Part shown: in pieces, positions 1 through 6,580 of the stretch | Numbering within the stretch: the first letter of the stretch is position 1 | How the letters are laid out: each line of letters begins with the position of its first letter | Position numbers and translations under genes: made by a program | Assembly (NCBI GenBank): GCA_947367855.1 | Contig: CANBFE010000044.1 | Location: forward strand, 1 to 20,709 | Length of the DNA stretch: 20,709 nt | Direction of reading: 5' to 3' | Source of the DNA: an uncultured Lachnospiraceae bacterium | Lineage (GTDB): Bacteria; Bacillota; Clostridia; Lachnospirales; Lachnospiraceae | Notes under the pieces: model-generated | What the model was told of the DNA's origin: nothing | Databases searched by the model: none | The model's input: the letters and a program-made list of their open reading frames with translations, nothing else

Positions 1-6
1 CATATA

Positions 7-15
7 TGCTATACT
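7..15 (+). promoter_or_regulatory. Extended -10 promoter element for the XRE/PNPOx pair
   Basis: TGCTATACT is an extended -10 (TGn followed by TATACT) 33 nt before the first ATG. A matching -35 would fall off the left edge, so only half the promoter can be judged. Confidence 0.5.
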
Positions 16-48
16 CCTTATAAACATACGAACAAGGAGTGAAACATT

Positions 49-576
49 ATGGCGATTGGCGAAAGAATACATTTTTTCCGCATCATGCGGGGCATGACAC
101 AGAAATACCTCGGTATGCTTGTCGGTTTTCCCGAACGGAGCGCAGACGTGCGTCTGGCACAGTACGAAACAGGCTCTCGTAAGCCAAAAGCAGAGCTTAC
201 TGCTGCACTGGCACAGGCTTTGGACGTTGCACCGCAAGCACTGGACATACCCGACATTGACAGCTACATCGGGCTTATGCACACCTTATTTACCCTAGAG
301 GACATTTACGGTCTTACCGTCAGTGAATCAGACGGTGAAATCTGCTTAAAAGTCAACAAAAACAAAAATAAGGATGCCGCCGAACTGCTGAAAATGCTCT
401 CTGCTTGGAAAGAACAAGCAGACAAGCTCTCTGATGAGGAAATCAGCAGGGAAGATTACGACCAGTGGCGGTACAATTATCCGAAGTTTGACACCACGCA
501 GCATTGGGCGGAAATCCCCTCTAAGGAATTGAGCAATGCCTTAGTCGAAGCGTTCAAAGACCAGTTAAAAGATTAA
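49..576 (+). CDS. XRE-family helix-turn-helix transcriptional regulator
   Basis: This is a 175-residue cytoplasmic DNA-binding protein. Residues ~5-65 have the lambda-repressor/XRE layout: RIHFFRIMRGMTQ, then a recognition-helix region ending RLAQYETGSRKPK, then ALAQALDV. The C-terminal ~100 residues are charged and match no domain I recognise; they may handle oligomerisation or signal sensing. The ATG has a good ribosome site (AAGGAG at 34-39, 9 nt away) and a -10 element sits just upstream. A PNPOx-like gene follows after 17 nt, so the two are probably co-transcribed. Regulators of this size often sit on integrative elements, which fits the element-like border to the right (inference). The HTH call is firm; the target and ligand are unknown. 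Confidence 0.85.
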   Translation: MAIGERIHFFRIMRGMTQKYLGMLVGFPERSADVRLAQYETGSRKPKAELTAALAQALDVAPQALDIPDIDSYIGLMHTLFTLEDIYGLTVSESDGEICLKVNKNKNKDAAELLKMLSAWKEQADKLSDEEISREDYDQWRYNYPKFDTTQHWAEIPSKELSNALVEAFKDQLKD

Positions 577-593
577 TACATGGAGGTATGCAA

Positions 594-965
594 ATGAGCC
601 AAACATACAACTTCATAAAAGAATGTGGTACATTTTTCGTATTAACCTTTAATAATGATTTTCCAGCAGGCAGACCGTTTGGCGCAATTATGGAATACAA
701 TAACAACCTATACATTTCCACCTCAGACACAAAATCAGTGTATAAACAGCTTGCCAAACATAACAAAATTCAGATAGTCGCACTGAAAAACGGTACACGG
801 GACTGGGTAAGGGTAAGCGGCATAGCAACCGAATGTGTTGACCCAACCATCAAGCAAAGGATGTTAGAGAAATGTCCTGTATTAACAAAACACTTTTCTT
901 CGGCAGATGCTCCCCATTACAGCCTCTTTCAAATTGAAATCGTAAACAGCGAATTTTATTCGTAA
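594..965 (+). CDS. Pyridoxamine 5'-phosphate oxidase-like flavin-binding protein
   Basis: A small (123-residue) single-domain protein of the split-barrel PNPOx-like group. The FVLTFNNDFPAGRPFGAI stretch, the central NLYISTSDTKSVYKQL strand-helix and the WVRVSGIATE strand are the usual pattern for proteins that bind FMN, F420 or a similar cofactor and reduce small molecules. The substrate cannot be read from sequence. Start choice: an ATG at 588 lies one base after GGAGG (582-586), too close to use, while the ATG at 594 has a 7-nt spacing, so I start there and drop two residues. It lies 17 nt after the XRE gene and probably shares its transcript. A hairpin starts 9 nt after the stop. Confidence 0.8.
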   Translation: MSQTYNFIKECGTFFVLTFNNDFPAGRPFGAIMEYNNNLYISTSDTKSVYKQLAKHNKIQIVALKNGTRDWVRVSGIATECVDPTIKQRMLEKCPVLTKHFSSADAPHYSLFQIEIVNSEFYS

Positions 966-973
966 GCGACAAA

Positions 974-1017
974 AAACGCCCTTAGCCATAAGTTCCTACC
1001 CACAGCTAAGGGCGTTT
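974..1017. terminator. Bidirectional intrinsic terminator hairpin
   Basis: A perfect 13-bp stem: AAACGCCCTTAGC (974-986) pairs with GCTAAGGGCGTTT (1005-1017) around an 18-nt loop. Read on the minus strand the stem runs into six T residues, a classic intrinsic terminator. Read on the plus strand it ends the XRE/PNPOx transcript with a shorter T run. Confidence 0.75.
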
Positions 1018-1111
1018 CTAATATGGATTTATGCCAGCCGTCCAAACCTCTTGCAAATCATTCTCCCACCAACAAACCACTTGACAGTAAGAATAATCGA
1101 ACGCAAACGAC

Positions 1112-1143
1112 TGTTATCAATTTGTTATCAAAAGACCTTTTGA
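1112..1143. repeat. Direct repeat plus perfect dyad next to the guaA 3' end (possible attachment site)
   Basis: TGTTATCA occurs twice 11 bp apart (1112-1119 and 1123-1130). It runs into a perfect dyad, TCAAAAG-AC-CTTTTGA (1128-1143). Repeats one helical turn apart beside a short dyad resemble tyrosine-recombinase arm and core sites, and the 3' end of guaA is a known integration site for genomic islands. No integrase lies in the window and the other att half cannot be seen, so this is inference. Confidence 0.35.
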
Positions 1144-1184
1144 AATGCCGCAAACCCGCATAAACGCTGGATTTGCTAAGCATT
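1144..1184 (+). terminator. Stem-loop with trailing T run between the convergent genes
   Basis: AATGC (1144-1148) pairs with GCATT (1180-1184), and inside it GCAAACCC (1150-1157) pairs with GGATTTGC (1169-1176) with one G-T wobble. On the plus strand the stem is followed by TTTGTTT, so it works best as a second plus-strand terminator just before the guaA stop codon. It could also be part of an attachment site. Confidence 0.45.
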
Positions 1185-1189
1185 TTTGT

Positions 1190-2482
1190 TTATTCAAATT
1201 CTATTGTCGCCGGCGGCTTGGGGCTCATATCATAGCAGACCCGATTCACATTCTCCACTTCAGCCAGAATGCGGTTCGTAATCCGCTCCAGCACATCCCA
1301 GTCCACCTTCTCCACGGAAGCCGTCATGGCGTCCACGGTATTAATGGCCCGGATGATCACCATGTACTCAAACACCCTGGCGTTATTCTTCATGCCCACG
1401 GACTTGAAATCCGGCACCACCGTGAAGTACTGCCACACCTTTTTATCCAGTCCGGCCCTGGCAAACTCCTCCCGCAAAATGGCATCGGCTTCCCGCACGG
1501 CTTCCAAACGGTCCCTGGTAATCGCCCCCAGGCATCTTACGCCCAGGCCCGGTCCCGGGAAGGGCTGACGGTACACCATGTCATGGGGCAGTCCCAATTC
1601 CACGCCGCAGGCCCGCACCTCATCCTTGAACAGCTGCTTCAGCGGCTCCACCAGTTCAAATTTCAAATCTTCGGGCAGTCCCCCTACATTGTGATGGGAT
1701 TTCACCATCTTTGCCGTCTTTGTGCCGCTCTCAATGATATCCGGATAGATGGTGCCCTGTCCCAGGAAATCAATGCCTTCCAGTTTCCTGGCCTCCTCTT
1801 CAAAGACGCGGATGAATTCCCCGCCGATGATCTTGCGCTTCTGCTCCGGATCAGCCACGCCTGCCAGTTTCCCCAGAAAGCGCTCGGATGCATCCACATA
1901 GACCAGGTTTGCATGAAGCTCATCCCGGAACACCTTCACCACACTTTCGGACTCATTCTTGCGCATGAGCCCATGGTTCACATGAACGCAGGTCAGCTGT
2001 GTTCCGATGGCTTTGATGAGCATTGCAGCCACAACGGAAGAATCCACACCGCCGGAGAGGGCAAGCAGCACCTTCCTGTCCCCAACCTGCTGCCGGATCA
2101 GTTCCACCTGATCTTCAATGAAATTTTTCATGTTCCAGTTGGTTTCCGCCTTACAGGTGTCAAACAGGAACTTCTTCAATGCCTCCTGATCCGGCAGGGC
2201 GGAAAGGCAGTTGCTGCATTTTGACTGAGGATAATCCACGGAAATCATGGGATAGCCCAGTCCGTAAAGCTCCTCCCTGATCTGCACCTCCTGCCCGTCC
2301 ACAACCCGGTTCTCTCCCCCGTTCAGGATCACTCCCTTCACATTGGGAAGCGCCGCCAGTTCCTCCGCCGTGATATCATGGGGATGAATCTCGCTGTAAA
2401 CGCCAAGGTCACGGATTTCCCTGGCCAGAACCGTATTCTGTGTGCTGCCCAGGTCCAAAATTACAATCAAGTCCTGTTTCAT
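1190..2482 (-). CDS. guaA: GMP synthase with degenerate glutamine amidotransferase domain
   Basis: GMP synthase makes GMP from XMP, ATP and an amino donor in purine synthesis. The ATP pyrophosphatase half is intact: P-loop SGGVDS at residues 143-148, then HVNHGLMR, GQGTIYPDIIES, the RQPFPGPGLGVR signature and the C-terminal PPATIEFE end typical of the family. The N-terminal amidotransferase half is short (~115 residues against ~190 usual). It still begins ILDLGS and keeps VILNGG, but where the family has GICYG around the catalytic Cys it reads SVDYP, placing Asp83 at the nucleophile position. The region that would carry the His-Glu pair is absent. The protein is 430 residues, against ~510-525 normally. 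It should therefore need free ammonia or a separate glutaminase (inference). AAGGAG lies ~10 nt before the ATG. Confidence 0.93.
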   Translation of the reverse strand: MKQDLIVILDLGSTQNTVLAREIRDLGVYSEIHPHDITAEELAALPNVKGVILNGGENRVVDGQEVQIREELYGLGYPMISVDYPQSKCSNCLSALPDQEALKKFLFDTCKAETNWNMKNFIEDQVELIRQQVGDRKVLLALSGGVDSSVVAAMLIKAIGTQLTCVHVNHGLMRKNESESVVKVFRDELHANLVYVDASERFLGKLAGVADPEQKRKIIGGEFIRVFEEEARKLEGIDFLGQGTIYPDIIESGTKTAKMVKSHHNVGGLPEDLKFELVEPLKQLFKDEVRACGVELGLPHDMVYRQPFPGPGLGVRCLGAITRDRLEAVREADAILREEFARAGLDKKVWQYFTVVPDFKSVGMKNNARVFEYMVIIRAINTVDAMTASVEKVDWDVLERITNRILAEVENVNRVCYDMSPKPPATIEFE

Positions 2483-2543
2483 AAATCCTCTTCTCCTTCT
2501 TTGTCTATTCTGATTTTTGTACTCTGATTTTCAGTATTCTTTA

Positions 2544-4682
2544 TTATCCAATGGTCAGTTCCAGCTTCTCCACTCTGTTCCCTGTCAGCTTCTCGCTTCT
2601 GGCATCGGGAGCCTGTCCGCCTATGTAGACACTGGCCTGCCCTTCCGTAATCTGCAGCTTTCCTTCCTGGTCATACAGCCCGAAGCGTTCTGCAGGCAGA
2701 TGAATTTCAGCCACCTTTTCCTCACCGGGTTCCAGATGCAGCTTGCAGATTCCCTTCAGCTGCGCATTCGGCGTGCCTTCCCGCTCAATCTTCACATAAG
2801 CCTGCACGGTCTCGCCTCCGGCTGCGGAACCGGTATTTTTCACCGGGACACGGATGGTAACGCCCTTTTCCGTCACCTGATACGAATCCGCTTCCGCCTT
2901 TCCATAGGCAAAGCTTGTGTAGGACAATCCGTATCCGAAGGGATACAGCGCCTCTCCCGTCATGTAGCGGTAAGTTCTTCCCTTCATATTATAATCCGCG
3001 AAATCAGGCAGTTCCTCACAGGAGCGGTAGAAAGTCACGGGCAGCTTTCCCTCAGGGCAGCGCTCCCCAAACAGGATCTCCGCTATGGCTCGTCCGCCTT
3101 CCGCGCCGGGATACCATCCCTGCAGAATGGCCGGTACATGCTCGTCCGCCCAGTTTACCGCCAACGCGCTGCCGGACAAAAGCACAAGAATAGTCGGTTT
3201 CCCGCTTGCATAAACCGTCTCCAGAATCTCCTGCTGAAGCCCGGGAAGATTCAGGTCAGGCTTATCTCCGCTGCCGTACTCATTGTTGGCGTCGCCCTGT
3301 TCTCCTTCCAGACTGGCATCCAGTCCCAGGCACACCACCACCACATCACTGCAGCTGCAGACGCCTTTTACTTCCGCCAGCCGGTCATGCCGCTCCCCCA
3401 GGCCTTCCACTTTTTCATGATAGAGATGGCAGCCCTCGGAAAACATGACACGCACGTCACTTCCCAGATAATCCTGAATGCCTTCGGAAATAGTCCAGTA
3501 CCTGGAAGCCGTTCCCTCATAATTGCCCACCAACGCTTTCCGGTTATTGGCATTGGGGCCGATGACGCCGATGGTTTTGATGGCGGATTTGTCCAGAGGC
3601 AGAATACCGTTTTCGTTTTTCAGCAGCACCACACTCTTTGCCGCCACATCCCGGTTCAGCCTGCGCATAGGCTCGCTGTCCACCACATTATACGGAATCC
3701 TGTCATAGGGATTTTCTTCTTTCTGATCCAATACGCCAATCTTCATCCGGGCAGTAAACAGATTCACCAGAGCCTCGTCCAGACGCTTTTCATCCACCAG
3801 TCCTTCCCGCACTGCCTGTTTCAGGAAATGATACATACTGCCGCAGTTTAAGTCGCAGCCATTGTTCATGGCCATGGCCGCCGACTCCATCGGCGTATCC
3901 GTAATATGATGCCCTGCATGGAAATCCATAATGGCGCCGCAGTCGCTGACCACATGTCCCTCAAACCCGAACTCGCCCCGCAGAATTTCTTCCAACAGCT
4001 CATGATTGCCGCAGCAGGGCACGCCGTTAATGCAGTTATAGGCTCCCATCACTGCCTCCACATGCCCCTCCTGGACACAGGCCTTGAAGGCTGCCAGATA
4101 CGTCTCATAGAGGTCCTGTTTTCCCACCACCGCGTTGAAGCTGTGCCGGATTCCCTCCGGACCGCTGTGTACCGCAATGTGTTTCACGCAGGCAGCCGCT
4201 TTCAGAAACTTCTCGTCATGTCCCTGAAGCCCCTTGATATAACCGATTCCCATCCGGGAGGTCAGATACGGATCCTCCCCGAAAGTCTCATGCCCTCTGC
4301 CCCATCTGGGATCCCGGAAAATATTGATATTGGGAGACCAGAAAGTCAGACCCTTGTAAAGCCCCGTGTCTCCCTCCGCCTGCTGCATATTGAACTTGGC
4401 CCTGCCCTCTGTGGAGACGGCATCCCCCACCTGCTCCAACAGTTCCTCGTCAAAGGTCGCCGCAAGTCCGATAGCCTGGGGAAATACGGTGGCCACCCCC
4501 GCCCTTGCCACGCCGTGAAGCGCCTCGTTCCACCAGTTATAGGCCTTGATGCCAAGCCGCTCCACAGCCGGAGCCTCATGCACCGTCTGCTCCACCTTCT
4601 CTTCCAGGGTCATCTGCGCCACCAACTCCCTGGCCCGCTCCCTGTACTCCCTGATTTTCCCTTGATTTTCCACGATATCCAT
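2544..4682 (-). CDS. Glycoside hydrolase family 3 beta-xylosidase/beta-glucosidase-like enzyme
   Basis: A 712-residue exo-acting GH3 glycosidase. Residues ~20-290 form the barrel domain with WWNEALHGVAR, NIFRDPRWGRGHETFGEDP, the substrate-binding Lys167-His168 (CVKHIAVHSG) and the nucleophile Asp247 in HVVSDCGAI. The second domain carries LEGEQGD, whose glutamates (~459-461) include the likely acid/base. The last ~100 residues are a fibronectin III-like domain. The WNEALHG and RWGRG layout is closest to beta-xylosidase-type GH3 enzymes acting on plant oligosaccharides, but the exact sugar is uncertain. There is no signal peptide, so it probably acts in the cytoplasm on imported oligosaccharides. 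Start: an upstream in-frame start at 4712 has no ribosome site, whereas the ATG at 4682 follows AAGAGG, so I use 4682. It is 41 nt downstream of the membrane/acetyltransferase gene. Confidence 0.9.
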   Translation of the reverse strand: MDIVENQGKIREYRERARELVAQMTLEEKVEQTVHEAPAVERLGIKAYNWWNEALHGVARAGVATVFPQAIGLAATFDEELLEQVGDAVSTEGRAKFNMQQAEGDTGLYKGLTFWSPNINIFRDPRWGRGHETFGEDPYLTSRMGIGYIKGLQGHDEKFLKAAACVKHIAVHSGPEGIRHSFNAVVGKQDLYETYLAAFKACVQEGHVEAVMGAYNCINGVPCCGNHELLEEILRGEFGFEGHVVSDCGAIMDFHAGHHITDTPMESAAMAMNNGCDLNCGSMYHFLKQAVREGLVDEKRLDEALVNLFTARMKIGVLDQKEENPYDRIPYNVVDSEPMRRLNRDVAAKSVVLLKNENGILPLDKSAIKTIGVIGPNANNRKALVGNYEGTASRYWTISEGIQDYLGSDVRVMFSEGCHLYHEKVEGLGERHDRLAEVKGVCSCSDVVVVCLGLDASLEGEQGDANNEYGSGDKPDLNLPGLQQEILETVYASGKPTILVLLSGSALAVNWADEHVPAILQGWYPGAEGGRAIAEILFGERCPEGKLPVTFYRSCEELPDFADYNMKGRTYRYMTGEALYPFGYGLSYTSFAYGKAEADSYQVTEKGVTIRVPVKNTGSAAGGETVQAYVKIEREGTPNAQLKGICKLHLEPGEEKVAEIHLPAERFGLYDQEGKLQITEGQASVYIGGQAPDARSEKLTGNRVEKLELTIG

Positions 4683-4723
4683 AGATAACCTCTTTCCGCG
4701 CATTCTGCGCAAAGTCTTCGGCT

Positions 4724-5341
4724 TTACAAGCCCTTTATCCTTTTCACATACACACCCTTTTCCCTGGCAAAACCCATTTTCTTCAGATATGCCTCATGCT
4801 TCAGAGGCTCCCGGGAATAGGTCAGGCTGTCCACGCCAAGCTCCGGCAGACGGGAATACAGATATTTCCCCACGGAACAATCCCTGTACTCCGGCGTGGA
4901 ATAGTCCAACAGAATCTCCAGGGCGCCGCCTTCCCGTCTCTTTCCAAGCAGAATGCCTGCAGGCGTCATATTATGGCAGACAAGGCAGACCACATCCGCG
5001 TCTTCTGTCTCAATTTCAAGCCCAGGAAAGCAGCCCTCAATATCCTGTCCATAGTGCCGCAGAAACGCCTGAAGCACAGGACTGTCCTTTTTTTCCTCAA
5101 TTAAAGTGTAATGTCTGTCCGGATGCCGCAGGCGGGCCAGATAATAGAGATTGATTCCCACCAGGCAGAAATTCATCAGCGCTGTGGGATAAGAATGAAT
5201 CAGCAGCGCATACACTGCAAAAATCAGGCCGCCTGCGGAATTAATCACCCGCAGCTTCACCACGGAAGCCATTAAGAACGACACCAACACCAACGCTGAT
5301 CCAAGATAGCCTATGGTTTCTATGATCATTGAACTGTCCAT
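4724..5341 (-). CDS. YgjV-like membrane domain fused to a GNAT-like acetyltransferase domain
   Basis: A 205-residue two-part protein. Residues ~9-70 hold three hydrophobic segments (TIGYLGSALVLVSFL, GGLIFAVYALL, NFCLVGINLYYLARL) resembling the small YgjV-type inner-membrane domain. Residues ~85-200 are soluble and resemble a GNAT fold: a central strand EILLDYSTPEYRD followed by a VGKYLYSRL helix where acetyl-CoA would bind, and a late KHEAYLKKMGF like the end of many acetyltransferases. The substrate is unknown, and the acetyl-CoA motif is weaker than the Q/RxxGxG/A consensus, so activity is uncertain. AGGAG lies ~10 nt before the ATG. The gene starts after the S1-gene terminator, so it either has its own weak promoter or is read through, and it precedes the GH3 gene by 41 nt. 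Confidence 0.7.
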   Translation of the reverse strand: MDSSMIIETIGYLGSALVLVSFLMASVVKLRVINSAGGLIFAVYALLIHSYPTALMNFCLVGINLYYLARLRHPDRHYTLIEEKKDSPVLQAFLRHYGQDIEGCFPGLEIETEDADVVCLVCHNMTPAGILLGKRREGGALEILLDYSTPEYRDCSVGKYLYSRLPELGVDSLTYSREPLKHEAYLKKMGFAREKGVYVKRIKGL

Positions 5342-5366
5342 ACTGCCCCCTCTCCTTTCCCTGCTC

Positions 5367-5393
5367 CGAATACTCTGCCGGTAAAAATGACAA
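5367..5393 (-). promoter_or_regulatory. Weak candidate promoter for the YgjV/GNAT-GH3-guaA run
   Basis: On the minus strand TTGTCA (5388-5393) is followed after 15 nt by TATTCG (5367-5372). Spacing is short and the -10 is poor. Position just after a terminator is its best support. Confidence 0.25.
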
Positions 5394-5396
5394 ATA

Positions 5397-5418
5397 AGGA
5401 GCGGAATTGCCCGCTCCT
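5397..5418 (-). terminator. Intrinsic terminator of the S1-domain gene
   Basis: On the minus strand AGGAGCGG and CCGCTCCT form a perfect 8-bp GC-rich stem with a 6-nt loop, followed by TTATTTGTCATTTTTA. It lies 45 nt after the S1 stop. A second hairpin, 7 bp (GTTCAGC with GCTGAAC, 5430-5448), sits between stop and terminator. Confidence 0.75.
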
Positions 5419-5462
5419 CATCAATGGCCGTTCAGCACATCGCTGAACCGCCCTGTAAAACC

Positions 5463-6440
5463 TTACAATTTCAGACCTTTCAGCAAATCCCCAAGAGAGG
5501 TTCCCACGGATTTCCCGGAGCTGTACTGAGCGGCCACCTTCTCCTCCACAGGATCCGGCTCCGCATTCTCCTCCACGGCCTTCATGCTCAGGCTGATCTT
5601 GTTATTGTTGGTATTCAGCACCTTGACTTTAACCGTGTCGCCTTCCTTCAGCACTTCGGAAGGATTCTTAATGCGCTTCTGGCTGATCTGGGAAATATGT
5701 ACCAGGCCGCTTAAGCCGCCCCCCAGATCTACAAATGCGCCGTAAGGCATCAGGCTCTCCACCTTTCCTTCCAGAACGGTACCGGGAGCCATCATGGCGA
5801 TCTTCTGGTTCATTTTCTCCGCCTCTCTCTCCTTCAGCACATCCCGGGCGGAAAGCACCAGTTTCTTCTTCTCCTTTTCCACAGTGATCACGCGCACGTC
5901 CAGGGTCTGCCCCACAAAGGTACTCAGATCCTCTACATAGGACAATGCCAGATGAGACGCGGGAATAAAGCCCCTGATTCCCTCCAGGTACCCAACCACG
6001 CCCTTATTGACGACTTCGCTGACCTTTACAGGCAGAATGGTCTTCTCCTCCAGATAGGCATTCAGCTTATCCCATCCCAACACTTCCTTCGCCTCCGCAC
6101 AGGACAGAAGAATATTGCCTGCTCCGTCGTCCCTCTTTATCACGGTGGCCTCTATCTTATCGCCTACATGTACATCATTTACAAGTGAAAAAGACGGATC
6201 CCTGCTCATGTCTGCAGCCTTGATGACACCGGGAGCATAGTAATTCAAATCCAGTGTAACTTCTTCCTCGCTGACGTGAATCACTGTACCGGAAAGAATA
6301 TCTCCCTCGTTGATCTTGCGGAAGGATGCCTCCAGCTCCTTGTCGTAGTCTGCCATGGTTTCCACAGGCTCTGCCGGTGCATTGGACGCCGCCACGGTTT
6401 CCTCCGCCTCCGTGATATTGTTCTTGATTTCTGTTTCCAT
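5463..6440 (-). CDS. S1 RNA-binding domain protein (ribosomal protein S1-like)
   Basis: A 325-residue cytoplasmic RNA-binding protein with three S1 (OB-fold) repeats, at about 43-115, 132-198 and 219-287. The third is the most canonical (LEGKVESLMPYGAFVDLGGG followed by GLVHISQIS). The N-terminal ~40 residues are acidic and low-complexity; the C-terminal ~35 are flexible and end LGDLLKGLKL. Firmicutes S1-like proteins usually have 3-4 repeats against six in E. coli S1, and they bind mRNA during translation or RNA turnover. AGGAGG lies 6 nt before the ATG, a strong ribosome site, so the start is secure. A promoter candidate precedes it and a terminator follows, so it is probably mainly monocistronic. 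Whether it is the cell's true S1 or a paralogue cannot be told here. Confidence 0.88.
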   Translation of the reverse strand: METEIKNNITEAEETVAASNAPAEPVETMADYDKELEASFRKINEGDILSGTVIHVSEEEVTLDLNYYAPGVIKAADMSRDPSFSLVNDVHVGDKIEATVIKRDDGAGNILLSCAEAKEVLGWDKLNAYLEEKTILPVKVSEVVNKGVVGYLEGIRGFIPASHLALSYVEDLSTFVGQTLDVRVITVEKEKKKLVLSARDVLKEREAEKMNQKIAMMAPGTVLEGKVESLMPYGAFVDLGGGLSGLVHISQISQKRIKNPSEVLKEGDTVKVKVLNTNNNKISLSMKAVEENAEPDPVEEKVAAQYSSGKSVGTSLGDLLKGLKL

Positions 6441-6542
6441 AATACGCCTCCTACTCTTCCGTTACAGTCCCATGGCCCCTCAGATGTTTTGCAATGTAGT
6501 AAATCCGGCAATGCAGGCTGTCCGGCAATTGGTATATAGGCT

Positions 6543-6571
6543 ATTTTATCACGCATGGCGGGAAAAGTACA
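6543..6571 (-). promoter_or_regulatory. Candidate promoter for the S1-domain gene
   Basis: On the minus strand TAAAAT (6543-6548), preceded by TGA, sits 17 nt after TGTACT (6566-6571). The -10 is good and the -35 poor. It would give a ~95-nt leader before the S1 ATG. Confidence 0.35.
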
Positions 6572-6580
6572 GGGAAAGTT

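Noticed and set aside
588..590. ATG at 588 as start of the PNPOx-like gene
   Set aside because: It is one base from the GGAGG; the ATG at 594 has normal spacing.
1145..2224. 359-codon plus-strand open frame
   Set aside because: Antisense to guaA and overlapping the plus-strand stem-loop; composition typical of a shadow frame.
2509..2531. Imperfect direct repeat TCTGATTTT upstream of guaA as an operator or riboswitch
   Set aside because: The ~60-nt gap is too short for a purine riboswitch and the AT-rich repeat is weak enough to be chance.
2517..3851. 444-codon plus-strand open frame
   Set aside because: Antisense to the GH3 gene, with no family resemblance and no supported start.
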